From contig BQMF02000628.1 of the NCBI GenBank assembly GCA_027922465.2, positions 1 through 64,000 of the forward strand: DNA of 64,000 nucleotides, written 5' to 3'. This document shows positions 1 through 6,215 of this stretch, piece by piece. Numbering within the stretch: the stretch's first letter is position 1; each line of letters begins with the position of its first letter. The notes under the pieces are model-generated. The model saw only the letters and a list, made by a program, of their open reading frames with translations, had not been told where the DNA came from and ran no database searches. The DNA is from Turritopsis dohrnii (Eukaryota > Cnidaria > Hydrozoa > Anthoathecata > Oceaniidae). The position numbers and the translations under genes are program-made.

Positions 1-1
1 C

Positions 2-115
2 GATGTCATTGAATCGCAAGAAGAATTGAAAAATGTCAAGGAAAAACTGAAAGAAGGGAAACACACGTGCCTAGTCATGAGAATGGAACACCCAAGAACG
101 CACGTGATTTGTTAA
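2..115 (+). CDS. C-terminal end of an unidentified element gene (partial)
   Basis: An open frame enters from the left window edge and stops with TAA at 113-115, giving 37 residues. The N-terminal part is charged and helix-like (ESQEELKNVKEKLKEGK), followed by a short tail with two cysteines. No family is recognised. It is followed 12 bases later by a perfect 9-bp hairpin of the kind found after other genes of the element, which supports it as a real gene end. Confidence 0.4.
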   Translation, partial: DVIESQEELKNVKEKLKEGKHTCLVMRMEHPRTHVIC

Positions 116-127
116 ACAGTTGACATA

Positions 128-152
128 TTTGTTACATGACTCTTGTAACAAA
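128..152. terminator. Perfect 9-bp hairpin between converging genes
   Basis: TTTGTTACA (128-136) and TGTAACAAA (144-152) form a perfect stem with a 7-base loop. It lies between the stop of the plus-strand gene ending at 115 and the minus-strand gene ending at 181. The stem core TGTTAC recurs in hairpins at 2256-2278 and 6112-6137. A role in 3' end formation is inferred. Confidence 0.5.
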
Positions 153-180
153 AACTGTAAGACTGTTATAGACTATAAGA

Positions 181-416
181 CTACTTAAGACTACTGTAAG
201 AGAATAATTTACGTCTCAATACAGGATCTAGAATTTTACCAATATGTTTAATCCTCGATTCAAAGCGTACTCTGTCAACAGCAGCCTCTATCCAGTTACT
301 TCTACGAGATTCACAAGCAGGATATAATGGACCATTACTTTATCATTAAAAGTAACCCTTTTTGTATCTTGATGGGAAAATATAATATCATCATCTGAGG
401 ATTCATCATCGAACAT
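181..416 (-). pseudogene. PPP1R15/GADD34-like PP1-docking protein, frameshifted
   Basis: The minus-strand ORF from ATG 416 to stop 288 encodes 42 residues: an acidic start (FDDESSDDD), then KRVTF at residues 19-23, a canonical RVxF docking motif for protein phosphatase 1, followed by basic and hydrophobic residues. A second minus-strand frame from about 330 to the stop at 181-183 carries a Trp, then AVDRVRF and an arginine-rich helix. In that order these match the two conserved parts of the PPP1R15 family core (RVxF site, then the W...A.DR.RF helix that recruits eIF2-alpha). Family members direct PP1 to dephosphorylate eIF2-alpha and keep translation running under stress. The two parts are in different frames, overlapping around 288-330, so the gene is broken or the read has an indel. 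Upstream of the ATG lies a TAAATAAATAAACA stretch like other promoters of the element. Confidence 0.6.
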
Positions 417-505
417 AATTGTTTTTAAACAATGTTTATTTATTTAACAATGTTAGAATATATTATTAAACATCATCATCCTCTTATAATTATTTAAGAC
501 AAAAT

Positions 506-605
506 AATTATAAGAGATAGCAAACTCTTATACAGCAAATTTCAACAAAATTATAAGAGATAGCAAACTCTTATACAGCAAATTTCAACAAAATTATAAG
601 AGAGT
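506..605. repeat. 43-bp direct repeat, about 2.3 copies
   Basis: The unit beginning AATTATAAGAGATAGC starts at 506, 549 and 592 (last copy partial), so the period is 43 bp. It occupies the divergent intergenic space between the PPP1R15-like gene (minus, ATG at 416) and the gene starting at 634. Such position would suit a regulatory or replication element, but no function can be shown. Confidence 0.75.
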
Positions 606-633
606 ATAAGAAAATTATAACAAACACAACAAA

Positions 634-885
634 ATGATAGAATATGTCAACTTCGTGTTATTAAGCATACTGCTGATCTCGCTATTTTACTTTTATTTTG
701 TGTTAAAAAAATACCTCTCTCTAATAAAAATGGCGGAAACAGCGATCGATAATTTAATCAACCAGAGTTATGATGTTCCGGGTGAATTTCCACCTTCAGA
801 TGGTAAAAGACAAAAATTACTCGAGTGTGTCTTAACGGAAAAGCAAGCTATACTTAGGGAAAATGTACACGGAAGAGCAAATTAA
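634..885 (+). CDS. Small N-terminally anchored membrane protein
   Basis: An 83-residue protein with one strong hydrophobic segment at about residues 5-25 (VNFVLLSILLISLFYFYFVL) followed by a polar tail, so a signal anchor with a short cytoplasmic or lumenal domain. TATAAC sits 13-18 bases upstream of the ATG. Its stop overlaps the next ORF, which starts at 863. It heads a run of five small plus-strand genes packed end to end (634-2226). The family is not recognised. Confidence 0.6.
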   Translation: MIEYVNFVLLSILLISLFYFYFVLKKYLSLIKMAETAIDNLINQSYDVPGEFPPSDGKRQKLLECVLTEKQAILRENVHGRAN

Positions 886-1275
886 CAAACTCAAAGATGA
901 AGAGGTAGAAAAACTTTTTAGTATTTACGAGGCTAAACTATCAGGTCAAATGGTAAAATCCTTGGGGAAATCACTGATACGCATTTATTCGATGGGGGCT
1001 TGTGCAACGTTAGGAATAAACAATCAAGAGCGCTGAGCAATGACCTGGAAACTGACCCCTTCTTAAACTCTGCCCTTCAAAGATTTACGTGTGACTTATA
1101 TTATAAATTCGGCTCATTATTAGCACCACTCAGTGTTGGACTTATTACCGGGAGGCATTATATCAATGAAAGGAATTTAAATAAATCCGATGATAATATA
1201 AATACAGTAGATAATAAAAATGTCAGAAGAACAGACTCCTATTCAAGTGACAACGAAGAACCCAAAAAAGGTTGA
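863..1275 (+). pseudogene. Small Polinton protein with a frameshift
   Basis: ATG 863 opens a 57-residue frame (MYTEEQINKLKDEEVEKL...) that stops at 1034-1036. A second frame continues from about 1030 to 1275 with well-behaved protein sequence (NDLETDPFLNSALQRFTCDLYYKFGSLLAPLSVG, seen in two stretches), including a weakly hydrophobic Gly/Leu-rich segment. The amphipathic start, the composition and the exact adjacency indicate one gene split by a single-base indel near 1030. The 863 start overlaps the preceding gene by 23 bases, as is common in this cluster. Function unknown. Confidence 0.55.
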
Positions 1276-1546
1276 AGCAGGTAAGAAGTTGGTGGAATAC
1301 AACCGTAAAAAACGAGAACAATTAAAACAAGTGAATAAGCTCGATGACTCTCTCACCAAACCAAATGAACAACCTATGAATTACACCTATGGTGTAGGTG
1401 GAATAATAGCTCTCGGTTTAGTTGGTGGATTTGCTTATTTTATGTATAAAAAGAAAGAGCAAATATTACCCAGTGGGTCACCATCCACCCCACTTCCACA
1501 AAAATCTAAAATACCAATGAAAATCAATAAACATGAAATGGAATAA
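1220..1546 (+). CDS. Single-pass membrane protein with basic N-terminus
   Basis: A 108-residue protein: a polar, Lys-rich N-terminal half (NPKKVEAGKKLVEYNRKKRE at about 14-33), one transmembrane segment at about residues 58-77 (GVGGIIALGLVGGFAYFMY), then KKKE and a Ser/Pro-rich tail. The positive residues after the membrane segment suggest an N-out, C-in orientation. It overlaps the end of the preceding frame. This layout resembles small conserved proteins of other animal Polintons, but no biochemical role is known to me. Confidence 0.65.
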   Translation: MSEEQTPIQVTTKNPKKVEAGKKLVEYNRKKREQLKQVNKLDDSLTKPNEQPMNYTYGVGGIIALGLVGGFAYFMYKKKEQILPSGSPSTPLPQKSKIPMKINKHEME

Positions 1547-1560
1547 AAAGAAAAAAATGT

Positions 1561-1573
1561 ATATATAACAAAC
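1561..1573 (+). promoter_or_regulatory. TATA-like leader before the 1574 gene
   Basis: ATATATAACAAAC directly abuts the ATG at 1574, leaving almost no 5' leader. The same arrangement occurs before the genes at 634, 4319, 5679 (minus), 5777 and 6216. Promoter function is inferred from recurrence. Confidence 0.4.
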
Positions 1574-1801
1574 ATGGACAAGAAAAGTATCATCAACGAT
1601 TTATATCATGCATCAGTCGTCTGCGTTTTCGCTATCGGCTACTCTATGCTAGGAAAAAAGGTGTTAAAAATGACACCACCCTCTATTCAAAAGTTCGACT
1701 TGGAAGATACGGGAAAACTAGTTGCCATTATCGCCGCTAGTGAAGTGACAAAGGACTACTTAATCAAACAAAAGATTTTACCTGAAAATATCAATATCTA
1801 A
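1574..1801 (+). CDS. Small two-helix membrane protein
   Basis: A 75-residue protein with hydrophobic stretches at about residues 10-29 (YHASVVCVFAIGYSMLGKK) and 47-58 (GKLVAIIAASEV). The stop at 1799-1801 is followed two bases later by the next ATG at 1804, so the two are likely expressed together. No family recognised; a virion-membrane or assembly role is only a guess from the neighbours. Confidence 0.6.
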   Translation: MDKKSIINDLYHASVVCVFAIGYSMLGKKVLKMTPPSIQKFDLEDTGKLVAIIAASEVTKDYLIKQKILPENINI

Positions 1802-1803
1802 AT

Positions 1804-2226
1804 ATGGCTTCTATCGCAATGATGTTGGGTGGAGCTTTGGCTAACGCTTTGGCTTTCACAGGATCAAGCTATCTGTTTTCAAGTTTATCCAAAGACAGAA
1901 TCGATAAGGAAAGAAAACGTCATGATTTGGCCATAGAAAAATTACAAAAAGCACAGATTGAATGGCAGCAAAAACGCCAGGAAAGGATCGATTTCATCAA
2001 TAAGCAGCTCATGCTCGAAAAGAAGGCTGATTCAAAATTCGTAGAGCTCAATGATGCAATGAGAGAGTACAATAGGGTGTTTAGTAATCATCTTGAACCG
2101 CTACCACGAGAGCCTGTATTGAGCGACTTTTATACACCGAGTCATGATCAACATGAAAGAGAATTGGCTTTTATAGCTCTGAGTATGCTCGGTATTGGTG
2201 GAATTGTGTGGTATTTTGAAAGATAA
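1804..2226 (+). CDS. Coiled-coil protein with terminal membrane segments
   Basis: A 140-residue protein with a hydrophobic N-terminus (residues 1-28, IAMMLGGALANALAFTGSSYLF), a long charged helix at about 30-85 (KERKRHDLAIEKLQKAQIEW...) and a C-terminal hydrophobic segment at about 121-137 (LAFIALSMLGIGGIVWYF). This membrane-coil-membrane layout suggests a structural protein. It is the last of the small plus-strand genes and ends 30 bases before a hairpin. Confidence 0.65.
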   Translation: MASIAMMLGGALANALAFTGSSYLFSSLSKDRIDKERKRHDLAIEKLQKAQIEWQQKRQERIDFINKQLMLEKKADSKFVELNDAMREYNRVFSNHLEPLPREPVLSDFYTPSHDQHERELAFIALSMLGIGGIVWYFER

Positions 2227-2255
2227 AATGTATATTCAATTTGAGTACAAAAATT

Positions 2256-2278
2256 ATGTTACACGTATCGTGTAACAT
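2256..2278. terminator. Perfect 10-bp hairpin between convergent genes
   Basis: ATGTTACACG (2256-2265) pairs with CGTGTAACAT (2269-2278) across a 3-base loop. It lies between the stop at 2226 (plus) and the stop at 2297 (minus), so it could serve both transcripts as a 3' end signal. Confidence 0.55.
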
Positions 2279-2296
2279 ATATACACACTCAGATGG

Positions 2297-3568
2297 TTAC
2301 CGTCTAGTCACGAGGTACGTATAGATCAACCCTACAATCAGAGCCCATAAATTTTGACTTAACCAACCTACAACTTCTTTTGCTCTAGTGAGTATCCACG
2401 ATACGATAGACCCAATTATTCCTGGTAAAGCCTCTGCCGCTTTAGATGCTAATCTACCTAGAAGTGATGCTAACGCTTTCAGTTTATTTTTTATCCATTC
2501 CTTTGCATCGTTCTTTTTATCACCACCTTTGTCAGGATTTTGCGAAGAGTTTCCAGTTGCTGATGGTAACAAAGCTTCCACAAGAACACCGATAGCCATA
2601 CCAAACGCTGTCAGAATGCTAACGATTGTTATACCTTGTTCGCGGAATAGTGTTCGTATCCTTTCACCTAATGAGGTATCTTTGTCGAGGACTTTAGCAA
2701 TGGTTTCTTTGATGCTCGTTACTTGACTGTTTAATTTACCTTTGAGAATATCAATGTTCTCTTTCCTAGCTTTCAACTCTTCACGTAATCCATCCATTCT
2801 CTCTTCAACCTCTTTTCGTTGTTCGTCCGTGTATGTTGCATCGTTTTCCATCTCCTCCAACTTGTTTTTCTCTCGATCGATATGCTGTTCTATTCGAACC
2901 TTTTTCGCAACCTCTTCCTGAAGACCTCCTCGTATGTTTCTCAGCGCTTTATCCAATCCTAACAACACACGTACAGGATATTCAAATAGATCGCCGGTCT
3001 GAGTCATTTCATGATCGATAGATTGTTGTCTAAGCGTTGAAATTAAATCTTCTGTACTATTTGCAATGTTCCCCGTAATCTCCTCAAGCTCTACATCACT
3101 CGATTTTGTGATTTTAGATGATGAAGGGAGTTCTTCTTGTATTTTGTTTAGCATAACTGCTTGTCGTGCTGTTATTTTGCCAATAGGTATATCAAACCCT
3201 AATTTACGTAACCCCTCCTTACGCAATATATCAGCTATAGTACCGGTAGCCCTTAGTCTTCCATTGTTTGTCAATGGTTTGCTACTGTCTTTGTAGTATA
3301 ATTCACCATCTCTGATTTCAAACTGATCGGTATATAACACCTCAGGTTTTTGTTGCAATCGTTCAGATAATCTTTTGTATATATCACCAACAAAATTTTT
3401 CAAAAGTTTAATTTTTTGATCTCCACCACCAAATGAGGTTTCACCCGTCGCTCCGCGTGTATCTATTTGTTCACCACCTGAAGTTGGTATGAGAGGAAAC
3501 GTCTCATCGGTTGTTTCATCTGTCGTCATACCATGTTCTCCAAAAGGATCTATGTCAATGTCTGCCAT
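2297..3568 (-). CDS. Large coiled-coil protein with C-terminal membrane segments
   Basis: A 423-residue protein. Residues 1-60 are acidic, Thr/Gly-rich and probably disordered; about 60-215 are globular and mixed; about 215-290 form a strongly charged coiled coil (REKNKLEEMENDATYTDE... through EELKARKENIDILKGKL). Then come hydrophobic segments at about 312-335 (GITIVSILTAFGMAIGVLVEALL), and from about 365 to the end (LLGRLA...GIIGSIVSWIL...LWALIVGLIYTYLV). It is the only long gene here besides polymerase and integrase. No known fold is recognised. A membrane-embedded structural or entry-related role would fit but is not shown. TAAATAAATAAATAAA precedes the ATG. Confidence 0.7.
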   Translation of the reverse strand: MADIDIDPFGEHGMTTDETTDETFPLIPTSGGEQIDTRGATGETSFGGGDQKIKLLKNFVGDIYKRLSERLQQKPEVLYTDQFEIRDGELYYKDSSKPLTNNGRLRATGTIADILRKEGLRKLGFDIPIGKITARQAVMLNKIQEELPSSSKITKSSDVELEEITGNIANSTEDLISTLRQQSIDHEMTQTGDLFEYPVRVLLGLDKALRNIRGGLQEEVAKKVRIEQHIDREKNKLEEMENDATYTDEQRKEVEERMDGLREELKARKENIDILKGKLNSQVTSIKETIAKVLDKDTSLGERIRTLFREQGITIVSILTAFGMAIGVLVEALLPSATGNSSQNPDKGGDKKNDAKEWIKNKLKALASLLGRLASKAAEALPGIIGSIVSWILTRAKEVVGWLSQNLWALIVGLIYTYLVTRR

Positions 3569-3630
3569 TTTATTTATTTATTTAGAGGATAATTTCTTAT
3601 TATTTATTATAACATAATCTCTCTCTAAAT

Positions 3631-4227
3631 ATGACTGATTCAATATACCCTAAACTACCCACTGCTCCTGAGGATTTGAATGAGCAGGAAAAGTTTAACG
3701 CGAGCGTAATAAATTCAGAATTTGAAGAGTTGATAAAACTTAAGAACAAGTTTAGCATCAAGCTCAAGAGATACAACAAGGCGATAGAACGATCGATGCT
3801 ACTAAATGCTAGCTCAAGCGCTATAACCATTGGCTCTGGCATCGGTTCAATTGCAACAGGGGCTACTATTATCGGAATACCTATTTCTGCGGTATTAGGT
3901 GGTGTAGCCTTAGCCGGCTCTATCTGTACCGGACTTACCACAGCTGTCATCAAAAGATATCAAAAGAAAGTAGAAAAAGTGATAAAATTATATGATATTG
4001 TTACATCCTCAATTTCTGTCTTCGAAACAAGTATCTCACAGGCGCTGACTGATGGAAGGATCAATTACAAAGAATTCCAGGTTTTGCAGGGAACATATTA
4101 CAAAGCTTTAGAAGGACTCAGTTCTACAGATAGAAAGATGGGTACCGAAGCTCAAAATCAATTTCAAAAAAGTTTGATGGTAGAACTCCAAAACTTGAAA
4201 AAGTCCATAAACGAAAATGGTTACTAG
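3631..4227 (+). CDS. Glycine-rich hairpin membrane protein
   Basis: A 198-residue protein. Residues 20-55 are a charged helix; about 57-104 are two Gly/Ala/Ile-rich hydrophobic segments (IGSGIGSIATGATIIGIPIS, then VLGGVALAGSICTGLTTAV) with GxxxG-like spacing; the C-terminal half is helical and polar. A helix, membrane hairpin, helix design is seen in pore-forming and membrane-remodelling proteins, but I recognise no family. It is divergent from the minus-strand gene starting at 3568, with 62 bases between them that must hold both promoters. Confidence 0.65.
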   Translation: MTDSIYPKLPTAPEDLNEQEKFNASVINSEFEELIKLKNKFSIKLKRYNKAIERSMLLNASSSAITIGSGIGSIATGATIIGIPISAVLGGVALAGSICTGLTTAVIKRYQKKVEKVIKLYDIVTSSISVFETSISQALTDGRINYKEFQVLQGTYYKALEGLSSTDRKMGTEAQNQFQKSLMVELQNLKKSINENGY

Positions 4228-4304
4228 GATGTGTGGTTATGTGTTCCTCAATTTGAAAAGTGATAAAGTGATAAATGAAACTGATATAAAGAGATATGAT
4301 CACA

Positions 4305-4318
4305 AGTATATATAGACA
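4305..4318 (+). promoter_or_regulatory. TATA-like leader before the 4319 gene
   Basis: TATATATA at 4307-4314 ends four bases before the ATG at 4319, matching the close TATA-to-ATG layout of the other element genes. Confidence 0.4.
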
Positions 4319-4639
4319 ATGGAATTTCCAACAGTTGATACATTCGAACAAACAATCAACAAGCAAAACAAGGAACAAATGGCAGAGATCATAAAGTGGC
4401 GAGAGCTACCTGAAAACGTGATTTATCATGTTAAATTTTTTTCTACAAAAGCTATGTATGCAGAGTTGAAAGACGGAGCAGGAAATATATATAAGGTGTG
4501 GTTGCCTGAAAGACTTTTCATTGAATTAAATGATTATGGTTGGAGCTCTAGAGAGGCCTTTGTCAGACCGAAAGGTCTCAAACAATCTCAAAAGAATTCA
4601 GAAAGACAATTCTTTGATTATGACGTTATATGGCGCTAG
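4319..4639 (+). CDS. Small soluble protein of the Polinton, unknown
   Basis: A 106-residue protein without membrane segments. The middle part alternates hydrophobic and polar residues (YHVKFFSTKAMYAELKDGAG, then NIYKVWLPERLF) as in a small beta-rich fold, and the end is aromatic (FFDYDVIWR). It converges on the integrase gene, with a hairpin between them. Single-strand DNA binding is one possibility for such a protein next to replication genes, but no motif proves it. Confidence 0.6.
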   Translation: MEFPTVDTFEQTINKQNKEQMAEIIKWRELPENVIYHVKFFSTKAMYAELKDGAGNIYKVWLPERLFIELNDYGWSSREAFVRPKGLKQSQKNSERQFFDYDVIWR

Positions 4640-4657
4640 ATAAAATCTCGTCGACTC

Positions 4658-4682
4658 ATCTTTACTTGTTTCTAGTAAAGAT
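4658..4682. terminator. Perfect 9-bp hairpin between convergent genes
   Basis: ATCTTTACT (4658-4666) pairs with AGTAAAGAT (4674-4682) over a 7-base loop, between the plus-strand stop at 4639 and the integrase stop at 4696. Confidence 0.55.
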
Positions 4683-4695
4683 ACTTTTGTACGAT

Positions 4696-5679
4696 TCACC
4701 AACCTTGCACATAATCAGGAGGTAGCTCTGTATCTTCAGGTATTAATATCAGCTCTTCTTTCACAAAAGCTCGTTCAGGTCCATCTTGAAGGTAATACAT
4801 TACGCGGTTACCAGGTTGCTCTATTACCTCACTCAATCTATATGTCTTCTTTGACCATATGATATCTGTTGCTCTTTTTCGATGGTCATCGTGCTCTTCA
4901 CCCGGTTGCAATAGATATCTATACAAACCATCTTGAGGTAGCTCTACTTCAGGTGGATAGCTCTCTTGTTTAGCGAGAGGCACCTCTTTCAATTTGATGG
5001 CATCTTTCGGTTTCATACCGATCATCTGCGTCTTCGTATCGTTTAATCTATCCACAAGTTTATACAAATATTTGACCCACGTAGATGGTACCTTTTCCGA
5101 ATCGTTCAGTTCTTGAGCATCTTGTATTTTGAATAAATTTTCGGCAAGTATCTTGTTCAACGCCTCGACAAACGCTGTATGGGTATGCTTATATTTAGTA
5201 GTTACTCTTTTAATTTCGACGTTATTCTTCTCCAACAGCTTTGTCACATCGGCTTTGAATTCTGAACCGTTATCACATTGAAATACTTTTGGATAGTTTA
5301 AGGGTCCAACTCTATAGATATCTCTTATCATATCGGCAACCTCTTTGGCTTTCTTAGTCTTCAAAGGTCGCGCCACCTTGTAACGTGAAGCAACATCGAT
5401 AGCGGATAAGATGTACTTGTATTTATTACCATATAGCATATCACTAGGCATATACAATATATCAAATTGATGAATCTCATTCGGTTTAGTTACCTCATAA
5501 TGTGAACGTTCAACATGTTTCGGTGCTGGTAAATGTACTTGCCACAAAGCTTGTTTTGATAGCCACTTCTTAATTACCTTCGGTTTGAAGTCGAATCCTC
5601 TTAGATTGCGAACAGCCTTTTGTCCTTTCCATAAGTTTTGAGGTTGATAATAAATCTCTTGAAGTTTAGTGTCTGACAT
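4696..5679 (-). CDS. Retrovirus-type (rve) integrase of the Polinton
   Basis: A 327-residue integrase that would insert the linear element DNA into host chromosomes by strand transfer. The catalytic core runs from about residue 65 to 185. The DDE triad is visible as D73 (HQFDILYM), D136 (FQCDNGSEF) and E172 (AFVEALNKIL), the last 35 residues after the second Asp as in retroviral and Ty3-like integrases. Residues 85-100 (KYKYILSAIDVASRY) are the usual strand next to the first Asp. The C-terminal part (about 230-327) is a small beta-rich domain ending in VQGW; no zinc HHCC domain is evident at the N-terminus. The frame is intact. TATAAATA lies just before the ATG. Confidence 0.93.
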   Translation of the reverse strand: MSDTKLQEIYYQPQNLWKGQKAVRNLRGFDFKPKVIKKWLSKQALWQVHLPAPKHVERSHYEVTKPNEIHQFDILYMPSDMLYGNKYKYILSAIDVASRYKVARPLKTKKAKEVADMIRDIYRVGPLNYPKVFQCDNGSEFKADVTKLLEKNNVEIKRVTTKYKHTHTAFVEALNKILAENLFKIQDAQELNDSEKVPSTWVKYLYKLVDRLNDTKTQMIGMKPKDAIKLKEVPLAKQESYPPEVELPQDGLYRYLLQPGEEHDDHRKRATDIIWSKKTYRLSEVIEQPGNRVMYYLQDGPERAFVKEELILIPEDTELPPDYVQGW

Positions 5680-5695
5680 TTTTATTTATAAACAA
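5680..5695 (-). promoter_or_regulatory. TATA-like leader of the integrase gene
   Basis: On the minus strand TATAAATAAAA runs directly into the ATG at 5679, the same close layout as other genes of the element. Confidence 0.4.
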
Positions 5696-5758
5696 CGTTT
5701 TATTTTAGCTCATTTTGTTAAAAAAATGACATCAAAGTGGCTTAAAAGTTTTATCTCT

Positions 5759-5776
5759 TTTATATAAAGAATAAAC
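5759..5776 (+). promoter_or_regulatory. TATA-like leader before the 5777 gene
   Basis: TATATAAAGAATAAAC occupies 5761-5776 and abuts the ATG at 5777. Confidence 0.4.
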
Positions 5777-6034
5777 ATGACTGACAAAACAGAATCACAT
5801 TACGATAATGGAGTATCAGATTACCGATCAATGACTTATGATATGTTAGTAAAATTATGTGCATTACGAAAAATAAAATATGTTAAGCAAATGAGTAAAG
5901 CTAAAATGATTGATGTACTTGAAAAGAATGATAAGGATCCATCTTATATTCTCGATCCTGATACGAAACAAGCATTTTATACACGCTATTCAAACTGGAT
6001 AAATAACAATGAAGAAAAATATCTCAGATATTGA
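5777..6034 (+). CDS. Small SAP-like DNA-binding protein
   Basis: An 85-residue protein whose residues about 17-52 (YRSMTYDMLVKLCALRKI, then KYVKQMSKAKMIDVLEKND) have the helix-turn-helix spacing of a SAP motif: a Leu-rich first helix, a short link, and a Lys-rich second helix. SAP motifs bind DNA. It lies between the integrase and polymerase genes, is followed by a hairpin, and resembles the N-terminus of the polymerase at 6216, so it may be a free copy of the same module. Confidence 0.55.
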   Translation: MTDKTESHYDNGVSDYRSMTYDMLVKLCALRKIKYVKQMSKAKMIDVLEKNDKDPSYILDPDTKQAFYTRYSNWINNNEEKYLRY

Positions 6035-6111
6035 GAGCATAATAATGAGCAGAAAAAGATGGTTCGGAAACAAAAAAAATTGGCTCGTTCAACCTTGTAG
6101 AGGCTGTGTTT

Positions 6112-6137
6112 TTTGTTACTTAAAATCGAGTAACAAA
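6112..6137. terminator. Perfect 9-bp hairpin after the SAP-like gene
   Basis: TTTGTTACT (6112-6120) pairs with AGTAACAAA (6129-6137) over an 8-base loop, 78 bases after the stop at 6034 and upstream of the polymerase gene. The stem is almost the same as that at 128-152. Confidence 0.55.
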
Positions 6138-6215
6138 TGTTAACTATATAGTCTGAAAAAATTGGAAATTTCTAAACTACCTTAAAGGAGAGCTAATTAC
6201 ATATGTATATTAAAC

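Noticed and set aside
1000..1275. Single ORF starting at 1,000
   Set aside because: It has no ATG at its start and overlaps the better frame from 863; it is the second part of a frameshifted gene.
2388..3296. Plus-strand ORFs within 2,297-3,568
   Set aside because: Antisense shadows of the 423-residue coiled-coil gene, with unnatural composition.
3600..3953. Minus-strand 117-residue ORF
   Set aside because: Shadow of the gene at 3,631; begins and ends without regard to gene borders.
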